DNA from: a virus
Virus record (IMG/VR): IMGVR_UViG_3300025009_000268
Span: 1-35,899 of that record
DNA: 35,899 nt
Direction: 5' to 3' (one strand)
Shown in pieces: positions 22,032 to 29,071 of the stretch (position 1 is its first letter; each line of letters starts with the position of its first letter). The notes under the pieces were generated by a model, which saw only the letters and a program-made list of their open reading frames with translations, was not told the DNA's origin and did not search any database. A program made the position numbers and the translations under genes.

Positions 22032-23689
22032 AGGATTTTGGACTCCAAATGTTTATCCTTGCTGTACTTCGCGATCATCAACAGACCGCCGCTCATCGTA
22101 TCCACCACGTCATCATGTTTGCCGTGCGGGAAGAACGTCAATTCGCGGATCGCGAGCCGATTCCATTCACCCTTCACCAGCCACAAATGCTTTTCCTTGC
22201 CGCGCAGGCTCACCGCTTCGGCCCGATCCTCTTTTGATTCACTCGGGGTTATTTCGAGGATCTTCATCATCGCCAGTTCCGGATCACCGCGGAATTTTTC
22301 AAAGATAAGTGTTTGAAACGCCGTACTCTCGATTCCCCAGGTCACGCCTTTATTGACCTCATCCAGCATCAACTTCTTCAGGTTCTTGAGGAATTTATTC
22401 AAAGCCTGTTCACGGTACAGATCCCGCCCGATGAAATCCGGCGGTTCCTGGCTGAGCGCAACCGGCATCACCGCGTTGAAATCGCTCCGCGTGTTCTTCC
22501 CCAGCGCCAGATCCACGTAAGCAAACCAGCGTAATTTTGGCGGTACTTGTGCCGTTGCCATGATCTGGATATCACTCTCATCGAACATCCCCCCGCTGAA
22601 CGCCCTGGGGAGCTGCTGATCAAGCGAAGAAAATACATAAGCGCTTAAGTTGGATTTCTTTTTCTCGATGTAGAGCTTCGAGTATTTCCATTCCCACAGC
22701 GCCTCGCCCGGGTTCCTCCCCAGCTGATCACCTTTTGGGAACACCAGGTGTCGGTATTCTTCCGGGAAGTCTTCCGGGTTCTCGCTTTTTATCGGGATGC
22801 ACACACCCCGCAGTAGGTTTTCCTTGAATTGCTCCATCGTCGTGGGATATTCATCCGCTTCGAGTGCCAAAGCTGGCAGGAATACGAATTTCCATTGTTC
22901 GGCGTTCGGATCATCACTGCCCATTTTCTTGAGCAGCTGCCCAACCAAGTCATCCGGATCCCATCTTGTTTGGATGATCACGATCGCGCCGCCGTGGCTC
23001 AATCGCTGGTAAGCTACCGACTCGAACCAATCCAGTACCTTTTTTTGGTGGACATCAGACCTGGCTTCTTCGATATCCTTTGTCGGATCATCGATGATCA
23101 GTAGATCCGCGCCCTTACCCGAAAGACCGCCGCCGATACCTCGGGAGACACATCCGCCCCGGTGAGGCTCAGCGATATCCCAGTCGCTCTTTGAGGCGGA
23201 GTCATCCGCCACACCGACCGGGGTATCCACCGTGGATGTCTCGCCAAATACATTCTGGTAGCGCTGTGATTGAACGTAATTTCTAACCGCGCCGGAGTGT
23301 CCATCCGAAAGAGAAGAAGCATACGAAGTGATCGCAATGCGCCTGTTCGGGTTCCGCCCCAACACCCACGCTGGGAACAGCCTGGCGCCGTCGTTGCTCT
23401 TTCCATATTGCGGGGGCATCAACACGATCAAACGCCCGTTGCCCTCTTTACCGCCTGAAGCAATGAACTTTTCTACTTCCTCAAGCTCTCTCGCCAGGCA
23501 CACATTATGCGGCGCGTCCACGTACCACGGCGCCATGTAATGCCGGAAATCAACATAACTGCGCTTGGCCAGTTCACGCCTGGCTTCTTCCACCCGCGCC
23601 ATTTCAGGGGTGATCCGCGTCTTGTCATTGCGAGTCAACTTAGTCCCTGTCATTGCGAGCGGTGTTTGCGAAGCAATCTCCACCATCAT
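22028..23689 (-). CDS. Terminase large subunit
   Basis: This is a 553-residue protein. Walker A reads MPPQYGKS near residue 90-97, Walker B ADLLIIDDP near 194-202, and a coupling motif QTRWDPDDL follows near 242. The nuclease half has YVDLALGKNTRSDFNA near 390 (first metal-binding Asp) and GKHDDVVDTMSGG near 526-538 (last acidic pair), as in RNase H-like terminases. It pumps DNA into the prohead and cuts it. The first 20 residues (VEIASQTPLAMTGTKLTRND) are encoded by two copies of the family A repeat, so the true start could be the ATG at residue 13. The first ATG overlaps the small subunit stop. Confidence 0.95.
   Translation of the reverse strand: MMVEIASQTPLAMTGTKLTRNDKTRITPEMARVEEARRELAKRSYVDFRHYMAPWYVDAPHNVCLARELEEVEKFIASGGKEGNGRLIVLMPPQYGKSNDGARLFPAWVLGRNPNRRIAITSYASSLSDGHSGAVRNYVQSQRYQNVFGETSTVDTPVGVADDSASKSDWDIAEPHRGGCVSRGIGGGLSGKGADLLIIDDPTKDIEEARSDVHQKKVLDWFESVAYQRLSHGGAIVIIQTRWDPDDLVGQLLKKMGSDDPNAEQWKFVFLPALALEADEYPTTMEQFKENLLRGVCIPIKSENPEDFPEEYRHLVFPKGDQLGRNPGEALWEWKYSKLYIEKKKSNLSAYVFSSLDQQLPRAFSGGMFDESDIQIMATAQVPPKLRWFAYVDLALGKNTRSDFNAVMPVALSQEPPDFIGRDLYREQALNKFLKNLKKLMLDEVNKGVTWGIESTAFQTLIFEKFRGDPELAMMKILEITPSESKEDRAEAVSLRGKEKHLWLVKGEWNRLAIRELTFFPHGKHDDVVDTMSGGLLMIAKYSKDKHLESKIL
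23623..23640 (-). repeat. Dispersed repeat, family A copy 3, truncated
   Basis: TGTCATTGCGAG followed by TCAACT only, the left half of the family. It lies 8 bases from a full copy, so the two are in tandem within the 5' end of the large terminase gene. Confidence 0.6.
23648..23684 (-). repeat. Dispersed hairpin repeat, family A copy 4, in terminase 5' end
   Basis: This is a full copy (TGTCATTGCGAG ... GAAGCAATCTCC on the plus strand) read as EIASQTPLAMTG at the start of the terminase large subunit. The repeat gives an in-frame alternative ATG (in GCAATGACAG). Confidence 0.75.
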
Positions 23690-24321
23690 TGGCTTGCCTC
23701 GCCTTTTTTCGCAATTGCCCGCAGCTCCTCGATGCTCAAATCACTCGGATCCACCTTTTCACGCTCCACATCCACCTTCTGATGCGGCACGTAATCGGTT
23801 GTCATCGTAAAATAGGTTTTGCGGTCCTGAGCCCCGTGATGGCTGGGATCAGCCGCACTTTTAGCCAGCGCTTCAAAAGCATCCCGCCGGTGATCCATCA
23901 GCGGCGCTGCCTGCATGAGTCCAATAGTTTCATCGATCGCCGGATTCTTGCGTCTCCAGGTGCTGATCTGCCGATCAGAAGTCAATCCCAAAATAGAGGT
24001 CGAAAGCTCTTCCTGCGTACGCGGATAGCGTCCCACTTTCGGGGAACTTGCCCAGGCAATGTATGCCGCCACCCGCCACGGCCAGCCGTAATCCAGCAGG
24101 CGGTAATATTCATCGCTCCATCCGATCACAAGGGTTGAATCTTTGACTCCCGTTTTGGACTCTCGATCAAGCCGCTCTTTGAGTGCCAGGTGCGCCGTCT
24201 CACTCCGCCGCAGCGCCTCTTCCGGAGAAATAGCAATATCGCCCTCGACCTCCTCAAGATTGAGTTCGAGTGCCAGTTGGCTCAGGTTTTCACCGGATAG
24301 CTTTTTGGGATTGATCGCCAT
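23686..24321 (-). CDS. Terminase small subunit-like protein
   Basis: This is a 211-residue protein with AAAGG before its ATG. It has an internal region SILGLTSDRQISTWRRKN at about residue 110-125 that reads as a DNA-binding helix-turn-helix, followed by helices with PLMDHRRDAFEALAKSAADP, a layout common to small terminases, which recognise the packaging site and recruit the large subunit. It lies directly before the large subunit and overlaps its start by 4 bases. Its length and the helix-turn-helix position suit this family, though the sequence itself is not close to the well-known ones. Confidence 0.75.
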   Translation of the reverse strand: MAINPKKLSGENLSQLALELNLEEVEGDIAISPEEALRRSETAHLALKERLDRESKTGVKDSTLVIGWSDEYYRLLDYGWPWRVAAYIAWASSPKVGRYPRTQEELSTSILGLTSDRQISTWRRKNPAIDETIGLMQAAPLMDHRRDAFEALAKSAADPSHHGAQDRKTYFTMTTDYVPHQKVDVEREKVDPSDLSIEELRAIAKKGEASQ

Positions 24322-24332
24322 TTCCTAACCTT

Positions 24333-24650
24333 TCAATTGGACGATTTGCGAGCTGCTCTCGCACTGACCTTGTTGAAGTTCTCGCGCACATACTGATCGT
24401 GCATGTCTTGGCCGTGCTCTATTTGCTTCAGTTGTGCGCAGATCGCATTATTCAGAGCGCTGATCGCATCGATCACAGCCTTATTCCGTCTCTCGAACGC
24501 TTCATCCCTTTTGTCCAGGGCATCCAGGAATACCTTTTGGCTTTCAGCGGATCGCTTAGACATCTCAAGCGAATACCAGATGAACACACCCACAAGTGGC
24601 ACCTGGATCAACAGTGTTACCCATGACGGAACTACGGCTGTTGGGTCCAT
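24333..24650 (-). CDS. Small membrane protein with coiled coil (holin/lysis candidate)
   Basis: This is a 105-residue protein with AGGT before its ATG. Residues 9-27 (SWVTLLIQVPLVGVFIWYS) are one transmembrane helix. The remainder is a charged coiled coil (SAESQKVFLDALDKRDEAFE and further), with a basic end. It lies directly after a second membrane protein and before the small terminase. A one-span protein with a cytoplasmic coiled coil next to a multi-span one fits an accessory holin or antiholin, but this is inferred only from topology and position. Confidence 0.6.
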   Translation of the reverse strand: MDPTAVVPSWVTLLIQVPLVGVFIWYSLEMSKRSAESQKVFLDALDKRDEAFERRNKAVIDAISALNNAICAQLKQIEHGQDMHDQYVRENFNKVSARAARKSSN

Positions 24651-24657
24651 GAGTTAC

Positions 24658-25032
24658 CTATTCAACCGGTTCAGCAGATTGCTGCTTGGTTGGTGCATTG
24701 ATTTGTTTGATGGTCGGAGCTTTTTTTACCGCGCCATCAGCACCGAACAAGTTATTCCATATTTGGGTGCTGGTCCACACACCGATGCCAATAACAAACG
24801 GTGGCCACCATTTTTCAAGAAACTCGACCACGCCAAGTGGTAAGTAGAGGACAAGCGCCTGGCTGGCAATTGGCAGTAGGACGCTGACAGCTCCTACAAT
24901 CCAGAACTTTGACTTACTCGGCAGGTTCACAAACCACGCCCAGCGTACCAACAGCACCGATATCACCACACCGATGAACACCGGGCTTCCGATCAACGTT
25001 AGAAAATCTTTGAATGTACTTGGTATTTCCAT
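24658..25032 (-). CDS. Holin-like membrane protein, first gene of late operon
   Basis: This is a 124-residue protein. The ATG at 25032 is chosen because AGGAGG precedes it by 7 bases. Upstream in-frame codons are only a translation of a dispersed repeat. Hydrophobic segments are near residues 14-30 (SPVFIGVVISVLLVRWAWF), 38-60 (FWIVGAVSVLLPIASQALVL) and 70-86 (WWPPFVIGIGVWTSTQIW). The end is a polar tail rich in Lys/Gln/Pro. Small size, three spans, and position right after the late promoter suggest a holin that lets the cytoplasmic endolysin reach the wall. Confidence 0.65.
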   Translation of the reverse strand: MEIPSTFKDFLTLIGSPVFIGVVISVLLVRWAWFVNLPSKSKFWIVGAVSVLLPIASQALVLYLPLGVVEFLEKWWPPFVIGIGVWTSTQIWNNLFGADGAVKKAPTIKQINAPTKQQSAEPVE

Positions 25033-25050
25033 TTGAATCCTCCTGTTGAC

Positions 25051-25124
25051 TGTCATTGCGAGGACGCTCTTCCGACACTTGCGCCGTGCTGCGCTCTTTG
25101 CAGTGCAGGTGAGCAATCCCCAAC
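25051..25124 (-). repeat. Dispersed hairpin repeat, family A copy 5, with insertion
   Basis: TGTCATTGCGAGGACGCTCT at the left and GAGCAATCCCCAAC at the right (plus strand). The middle is about 30 bases longer than in other copies. It lies in the leader of the holin-like gene, between the terminator and the ribosome binding site. Confidence 0.7.
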
Positions 25125-25134
25125 TGGTGGTTAA

Positions 25135-25178
25135 AACAGAAAAGCGCCCTCCTTAGGCAAAAAGCCTAAGGAAGGCGC
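25135..25178 (-). terminator. Strong intrinsic terminator at the head of the late operon
   Basis: A 15-bp stem with one mismatch (GCGCC-TCCTTAGGC paired with GCCTAAGGA-GGCGC, 25144-25178) and a 5-base loop is followed on the minus strand by TTTTCTGTTTT. It lies only about 40-75 bases after the late promoter start and before the late genes. Confidence 0.85.
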
Positions 25179-25192
25179 TCGTCTCTTCCGGT

Positions 25193-25215
25193 GGTCAGAT
25201 AAGAAACCTCCGACC
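25193..25215 (-). other. 5' leader stem-loop of the late transcript
   Basis: On the minus strand GGTCGGA and TCTGACC form a 7-bp stem (one G-T pair) with a 9-base loop, right at the 5' end of the RNA expected from the promoter at 25225-25253. Such a structure next to a promoter and before a terminator could be a site for an antiterminator protein or for direct modification of RNA polymerase, as with the HK022 put sites. This role is inferred. Confidence 0.45.
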
Positions 25216-25224
25216 TGCTCTTAT

Positions 25225-25253
25225 ATTATAGCACGTTAATTCTATGACTTCAA
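25225..25253 (-). promoter_or_regulatory. Late promoter candidate (extended -10)
   Basis: On the minus strand TTGAAG (25253-25248), a 17-base spacer, then TATAAT (25230-25225), with TGC before the -10 (extended -10). The -35 box lies in the last codons of the upstream gene. The predicted start is near 25217. It should need no activator, so control is probably at the terminator just downstream. Confidence 0.75.
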
Positions 25254-25664
25254 TCCCCAATTTTCGAGTAATTGCCGGTGTGCTTCCTTCACCTCATTCC
25301 TTTTATCCACAAGGACCGCGTCCGTTATCCCATCATAATAGTCTTTCTTCCTGCCTAATTCGTCCTTGATGAACTGATCAGCAAATAACGGATACTTCTC
25401 TTCCATTCTGCGCGCCAGTCTCTTCTGCCTGATGGACTTCAGCACCTCCCGGCTCATCTCCCTTGGGAACTCCGTGATTGCCCGTATCGAATGGCTGTAA
25501 CCATCCCCAGGCTTCCACACCTCCTCGATCTCCCTTGGGCATTGTCTGCATCCTTCCACATTTGCAGGGATGAATACTTCTACCAGCACCCGCTTTCCAT
25601 CAGGAGGATTAGTATATGGGCTGTGCCATTCCAACCGGTGCAGAAAACCCAAAACTTTTGTCAC
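25242..25664 (-). CDS. Unknown protein before the late promoter (antiterminator candidate)
   Basis: This is a 140-residue protein starting at a GTG that overlaps the previous stop (GTGA). It carries one C-x-x-C (GCRQCPRE near 38-44) and a basic helical stretch SREVLKSIRQKRLARRMEEK near residue 70-90, then a charged C-terminal half. I do not recognise it. It is the last early gene and directly precedes the late promoter and its terminator, the place where lambda-like phages encode the Q antiterminator. That position and its basic helix are the only reasons to consider this role. Confidence 0.55.
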   Translation of the reverse strand: MTKVLGFLHRLEWHSPYTNPPDGKRVLVEVFIPANVEGCRQCPREIEEVWKPGDGYSHSIRAITEFPREMSREVLKSIRQKRLARRMEEKYPLFADQFIKDELGRKKDYYDGITDAVLVDKRNEVKEAHRQLLENWGLKS

Positions 25665-25996
25665 ACCTGCACCTGCGGCTTGTGCGGGTGTTGCGAGCCT
25701 GCGCCAGATGCAGGCGCGGCAATCTCCAACTTCTTTTCAACCGGTTTATACCTCGCCATCAACCGCTCATACGCCGCCTGGTTCGGCGCCCACGTGCGCA
25801 TCTTCTCGCAGATATCACAACGGATATCGATCGCGCTCTCGATCACCGCAATCACATCCACCTGCGCCGGATCCTGCGTTTCGGTGTCAATGGCATGCCT
25901 GTACAACATCAACCGGCTCGTATGCTTTCCGGTTTGCTGCACGATCCCCAGTCCGTGCCCTTGCGAACATCGCCACACCTGAACGTTCTCAGCCAT
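25661..25996 (-). CDS. Small zinc-binding-type protein of unknown role
   Basis: This protein is about 111 residues. The ATG at 25996 is preferred, although a GTG at 26005 is possible. It has a CSQGH motif near residue 10 and CDIC near residue 61, four ligands that could hold one zinc. Between them is LMLYRHAIDTETQDPAQVDV. The C-terminus (LEIAAPASGAGSQHPHKP) is a translation of a family A repeat, so the last 20 residues have been acquired. Its function is not known. It belongs to the run of small early genes downstream of the partition genes. Confidence 0.6.
   Translation of the reverse strand: MAENVQVWRCSQGHGLGIVQQTGKHTSRLMLYRHAIDTETQDPAQVDVIAVIESAIDIRCDICEKMRTWAPNQAAYERLMARYKPVEKKLEIAAPASGAGSQHPHKPQVQV
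25688..25730 (-). repeat. Dispersed hairpin repeat, family A copy 6
   Basis: GTGTTGCGAG at the left and GCGGCAATCTCCAAC at the right (plus strand), more diverged than other copies. It encodes the C-terminal residues of the zinc-binding-type protein at 25661-25996 in frame. Confidence 0.6.
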
Positions 25997-26273
25997 TTTG
26001 GCCACTCTCTTTCTCGGTTTTCTCCTTAAGCCAAAGATAAAACCCTACCTGGCTGTCACCCAAAGGAGCGCCTTCCGCCAGGTACACCTCATAAAGCTGT
26101 TTGTTGATTTTTTTGACAACCTCCATTACTTCGGTTAAGAGAGCTTCCGCACACAGTGAAACCTTCACGATTGCACTTGTCACTTCCACGGTGATCGCGC
26201 CAAGCTTTGTGGCTAATTTCTTGATATCTTCCTCATGAACTTCCTGATTGATGTGCAGCTTACTTTCACCCAT
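25989..26273 (-). CDS. Unknown early protein, helical
   Basis: This is a 94-residue protein with AGG before its ATG, overlapping the end of the upstream gene. It is mainly helical (VHEEDIKKLATKLGAITVEV, AEALLTEVMEVVKKINKQLY). No family is recognised. The two helical halves could form a dimeric coiled coil. It is co-transcribed with unknown early genes on both sides. Confidence 0.55.
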   Translation of the reverse strand: MGESKLHINQEVHEEDIKKLATKLGAITVEVTSAIVKVSLCAEALLTEVMEVVKKINKQLYEVYLAEGAPLGDSQVGFYLWLKEKTEKESGQNG

Positions 26274-26817
26274 TGACGCCTACTTTCCGGCAAACATATT
26301 TGCCATCCCTGAATTCGATTTCAGCCTCGATCAGCTCGATCCCCACGCACACATATCTTTCGGGAACCCAGCCCGCCATCCTCAACGTGACTGGTTTCGT
26401 GGGAGGATCATTTGAAAACCCTTCGATCTCATAAGACTCCGGCGCGTCCTTTGGCAGCTCGCTCACCCAGCACCTCGTGGGGTACTCACCCGTCCGCAGC
26501 TTGTACAAACTGGCTGCCATTTCGATTGCCTCACTCATGCGTTCTTTAGGCGCGATCCACCACAACACACCATATTTCAGAGGGCACCCTTGAAATTCAA
26601 CCATCTCCCTGGCATTCCAGGTGATCAGCTCATGGTGCATGTTCAAACCTTCTTCGAACCTGCGGTAGATCACCACCGATTGCCTGGCTTCACCCGGAAC
26701 CAGCTCAAACCACGGGTATACATTCACCGCACGCCCGTACCGGATGATATCCAGCGTCCGCAGCCCCAGCCGCGAAATCGAATTCTCAACCAGCGTTTCT
26801 TCCTGATTTTCTGTCAT
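26266..26817 (-). CDS. Unknown early protein
   Basis: This is a 183-residue protein. Its start codon lies in the ATGA overlap with the upstream stop, and both are within a family A repeat (GCAATGACAG). It mixes strands and helices, e.g. RQSVVIYRRFEEGLNMHHEL near residue 45 and SEAIEMAASLYKLRTGEYPT near 95, with a later strand-rich part. I know no family or motif for it. The intact length and tight packing argue that it is real. Confidence 0.55.
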   Translation of the reverse strand: MTENQEETLVENSISRLGLRTLDIIRYGRAVNVYPWFELVPGEARQSVVIYRRFEEGLNMHHELITWNAREMVEFQGCPLKYGVLWWIAPKERMSEAIEMAASLYKLRTGEYPTRCWVSELPKDAPESYEIEGFSNDPPTKPVTLRMAGWVPERYVCVGIELIEAEIEFRDGKYVCRKVGVNG

Positions 26818-26850
26818 TGCGAGGCGCTCTCTGCCGAAGCAATCTCCAAG
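26812..26850 (-). repeat. Dispersed hairpin repeat, family A copy 7
   Basis: TGTCATTGCGAGGCGCTCTC ... GAAGCAATCTCC on the plus strand. It gives the last residues (EIASAESASQ) and stop of one gene and the start codon of the next, so it bridges two coding regions. Confidence 0.75.
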
Positions 26851-27164
26851 TTAATCGGAAATCGCATGTTTTCGTACTCATCTATAATAATTTTGTCGTG
26901 GTGTAATCCGTTTATGTGATAAGCCGATTTTTCAACTATCGTTAGATCCTTCAGATACCACCACCCGACGTGCCCGGTGCCCCATTCCACCTGCCCCAGC
27001 CGGTTATCGCAATCCACCTGGAGGAGCTTGCCGTCGTGCAGCGCAGGTCGGTCAATACAATCCACCATGCAGCCCGGCCTGAAATCTTCCTTTGGCCGCA
27101 TGTCTTCCAGTTGCAAATGCTGCAAAATAAAAGAACCAGAAACAGAAAGGATGTGTTTTGCCAT
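26814..27164 (-). CDS. Unknown early protein
   Basis: This protein is about 116 residues. The ATG at 27164 has GGAGG 6 bases before it and overlaps the upstream stop (TGATG). It contains GCMVDCIDRPALHDGKLLQV, then WGTGHVGWWYLKDLTIVEK, a beta-rich pattern that resembles an SH3- or KOW-like barrel (residues 30-80), but I cannot name the family. The C-terminal ten residues come from a family A repeat. Confidence 0.55.
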   Translation of the reverse strand: MAKHILSVSGSFILQHLQLEDMRPKEDFRPGCMVDCIDRPALHDGKLLQVDCDNRLGQVEWGTGHVGWWYLKDLTIVEKSAYHINGLHHDKIIIDEYENMRFPINLEIASAESASQ

Positions 27165-27736
27165 CACTCGCCTCCGATGTTGATCAACCGCATACCCGTT
27201 TTACTTTTTTTATTCACCAGGAGCACTTCATCTTTTGGCATGTCTGGTTCTTCTACTATCGGGCAACCCAGAAAACTTAATTGCTCCGGTTGGTCTTTAT
27301 GGTCCTTACATTTTTCAAAACCGTGTTCCCGGAAGTAACCAACTGTCACACGTTCGATGATTAGTTCTTCGTCAACAGCCTCACGGAGAAATTCCTTTAC
27401 ACCGTCGGGATGAATACCGTCATCCACACACGCGCCACAGATGCATCCGCATTTTTCTCGTGTGATGTACGATGGAGTATTTTCTCTACCATCGACTGTT
27501 GGATGATCATGTCCAAGGCACCCTTTGCCAGAATAGTCAAAGTTGTCGCAGGTTCCCAACGGAATAACCTTGTGACCCTCAGATAATTCTTTCTGCAATT
27601 CAGCCCTGGCTTCTTTGCAGGTAAGGACTCTACCGTTATCGTCTTCAAAGACATTTTTCCAATCCCGCTGGAAGTCTTGCGAAGACATGCACAAAAGATG
27701 CTCTACATTCACTCTCATGTGAAAAGACCGGCTCAT
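27164..27736 (-). CDS. Unknown phage protein with Cys-rich segment
   Basis: This protein is about 190 residues. The ATG at 27736 is chosen since AAGGAG ends 6 bases before it, and the earlier ATG at 27742 touches the site. Sequence features are DWKNVFEDDNGRVLTCKEAR, GHKVIPLGTCDNFDYSGKGC, LGHDHP, and EKCGCICGACVDDG, with several Cys/His that could bind zinc. The segment around GHKVIPLGTCDNFDYSGKGC resembles one I have seen in phage hypothetical proteins. Its function is unknown. It is the first gene after the GGTACC cluster. Confidence 0.55.
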   Translation of the reverse strand: MSRSFHMRVNVEHLLCMSSQDFQRDWKNVFEDDNGRVLTCKEARAELQKELSEGHKVIPLGTCDNFDYSGKGCLGHDHPTVDGRENTPSYITREKCGCICGACVDDGIHPDGVKEFLREAVDEELIIERVTVGYFREHGFEKCKDHKDQPEQLSFLGCPIVEEPDMPKDEVLLVNKKSKTGMRLINIGGE

Positions 27737-27807
27737 ATTCATCTCCTTGTACTCAGTGTCGTTATCATTCGCTTACCTGCCCTTCCTGCCTTTCTGTAAT
27801 TCCATGT

Positions 27808-27892
27808 GGTACCCTCGCTTTTTATCTGAGTGGTACCACCGTTCGGTACCTGTCATTTCCGGTGGTACCGTCTGATAACCTCAAGCGGTACC
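27808..27892. repeat. Five GGTACC palindromes: candidate centromere or operator array
   Basis: GGTACC occurs at 27808, 27832, 27845, 27864 and 27887 (first bases), five copies in 85 bp. Most are extended as GTGGTACC or GGTACCAC. The array lies just downstream of the ParA and partner genes, in a 169-bp space with no gene. Elsewhere in the window I noticed only isolated copies (near 11540 and 17690). A cluster of palindromes next to a parA cassette is what a partition site looks like. It could also control the next operon. Confidence 0.6.
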
Positions 27893-27905
27893 CCATAAAA
27901 AGCAT

Positions 27906-28274
27906 TTAGTCTGTTTCCCACACCAGCTTGTACTCATATCGCGGGTTCCGGTCCAGCGGCACCTTGTATATGGATGGGTCCACGTCCCCGCGCTCGTAAG
28001 CCTGCAGGAACAGGTGCAGCGCGATCCCTGCCACCTGGCTTGCCGGGGTGCACAGCTCATCTGCAATCTTCTTGATCGCCTTGATCAATTCCGGATCCAG
28101 GTCATACACTGCCCGGCTGCCGTTCCTGGCTTCCTGTTTTGCCTGGCTTTTTTTTAGGTTTGCCCGCGCCTTTTTCGGCATCGCCCGCTCATTCCTGCGT
28201 TGATTTCCGCTGCCAAGTGCTGCCTGCACCGCCGGATCCAAATTCCCGTTCAAAAACCCGTTCGCATCTTTCAT
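27906..28274 (-). CDS. Putative ParA partner (centromere-binding, ribbon-helix-helix-like)
   Basis: This is a 122-residue protein. The ATG at 28274 has GGAGG 4 bases before it. An upstream ATG (MLRKSVLAMTG) only reads through a dispersed repeat. The first half is basic and probably flexible (NQRRNERAMPKKARANLKKS), as in the tails of small partition partners that stimulate ParA. The second half (SRAVYDLDPELIKAIKKIAD ... TPASQVAGIALHLFLQAYER) fits a strand-helix-helix of ribbon-helix-helix or antitoxin type. It directly follows parA and precedes the GGTACC cluster, its likely binding site. The role is inferred. Confidence 0.65.
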   Translation of the reverse strand: MKDANGFLNGNLDPAVQAALGSGNQRRNERAMPKKARANLKKSQAKQEARNGSRAVYDLDPELIKAIKKIADELCTPASQVAGIALHLFLQAYERGDVDPSIYKVPLDRNPRYEYKLVWETD

Positions 28275-28283
28275 CTTTCCTCC

Positions 28284-28321
28284 TGTCATTGCGAGGACGC
28301 TCTTCCGAAGCAATCCCCAAC
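28284..28321 (-). repeat. Dispersed hairpin repeat, family A copy 8
   Basis: TGTCATTGCGAGGACGCTCT ... GAAGCAATCCCCAAC on the plus strand, in the gap between parA and its partner gene. It shares the GGACGCTCTTCCG centre with copy 5. Confidence 0.8.
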
Positions 28322-28325
28322 AAAC

Positions 28326-29069
28326 TTAGATGATCTTTAAAAGCTTATCGAGACACTCCGCATACCCAACCAGCGCCCGCGGATGCCCTTCCAGCTCCCA
28401 CAGCGTCTTCCCAACCCGGTTAGCCACCCTGCAGTGCGTATCCTGCGCCACTGGAGGCCACACAAAGGATCCGTACGTCGCAGCCAGGTTCTCCAGCTGC
28501 GCCTGGGACTCATTCGTCACCTTGTCGTAAAACGTGGGGATGATCCCTGCCAGCTTGCACCTTGACCGCGTCGCCCGCTGCACCGAATCCAGCGATCGCA
28601 GCATCTCGATCACACCCTTGATCGCAAATTGATCCAGCTTCGTTGGGATGATCAGCAGATCCGCCGCCACCAGTGCCGCCGTGTGCAAAATATCCACGCT
28701 TGGCGGGCAATCCAGGATTACCAGGTCAAACTCATAACCCTGCAGCGCATTACTGATGATCATTTCCCTGAAATCCATGCCGCTGGCCGCCACCTTCAAC
28801 TGCGCCGTGGTCTTATTGGACCGGATCACGCTCAGCCGTTCTCTTCCGGTGGCAGTTACAGCCACTTTATCGGTGGATGCACCATTGATTAGCCAGGAAT
28901 ACAGCTCCGATCCATCATCCATACCCAGGGCATCCGCCACATTCCCCTGCGTATCCAGGTCCACCACCAGCACACTCATCCCGCGGATCGCCGCCCCATG
29001 TGCCAGGTTCACCGCCGTGGTGGTCTTCCCTACCCCGCCTTTTTGATTTGCAACTGTGATAACTGTCAT
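28326..29069 (-). CDS. parA: ParA-type partition ATPase
   Basis: This is a 247-residue protein with GGAGG before its ATG. The deviant Walker A (ANQKGGVGKTTTAVNLAHG, residues 7-25) has the signature lysine. DLDTQGN near 38 and ILDCPPSVDI near 115 give Walker A' and B. LTIIP-like LLIIPTKLDQFAIKG follows near 142. The short N-terminus with no DNA-binding domain puts it with the chromosomal-type or type Ib ParA. It would position low-copy DNA molecules along the nucleoid together with a centromere-binding partner. In a phage it points to a stage as a plasmid. The partner gene follows directly. Confidence 0.92.
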   Translation of the reverse strand: MTVITVANQKGGVGKTTTAVNLAHGAAIRGMSVLVVDLDTQGNVADALGMDDGSELYSWLINGASTDKVAVTATGRERLSVIRSNKTTAQLKVAASGMDFREMIISNALQGYEFDLVILDCPPSVDILHTAALVAADLLIIPTKLDQFAIKGVIEMLRSLDSVQRATRSRCKLAGIIPTFYDKVTNESQAQLENLAATYGSFVWPPVAQDTHCRVANRVGKTLWELEGHPRALVGYAECLDKLLKII

Positions 29070-29071
29070 AC

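Noticed and set aside
25242-25664. Naming this gene as antiterminator Q
   Set aside because: Only position and a basic helix suggest it. There is no recognisable Q motif, so it is kept as unknown.
10748-28321. Family A repeats as transcription terminators
   Set aside because: They lie inside coding regions or tightly packed operons, have short imperfect stems and no T-run, and terminating there would stop the late operon.
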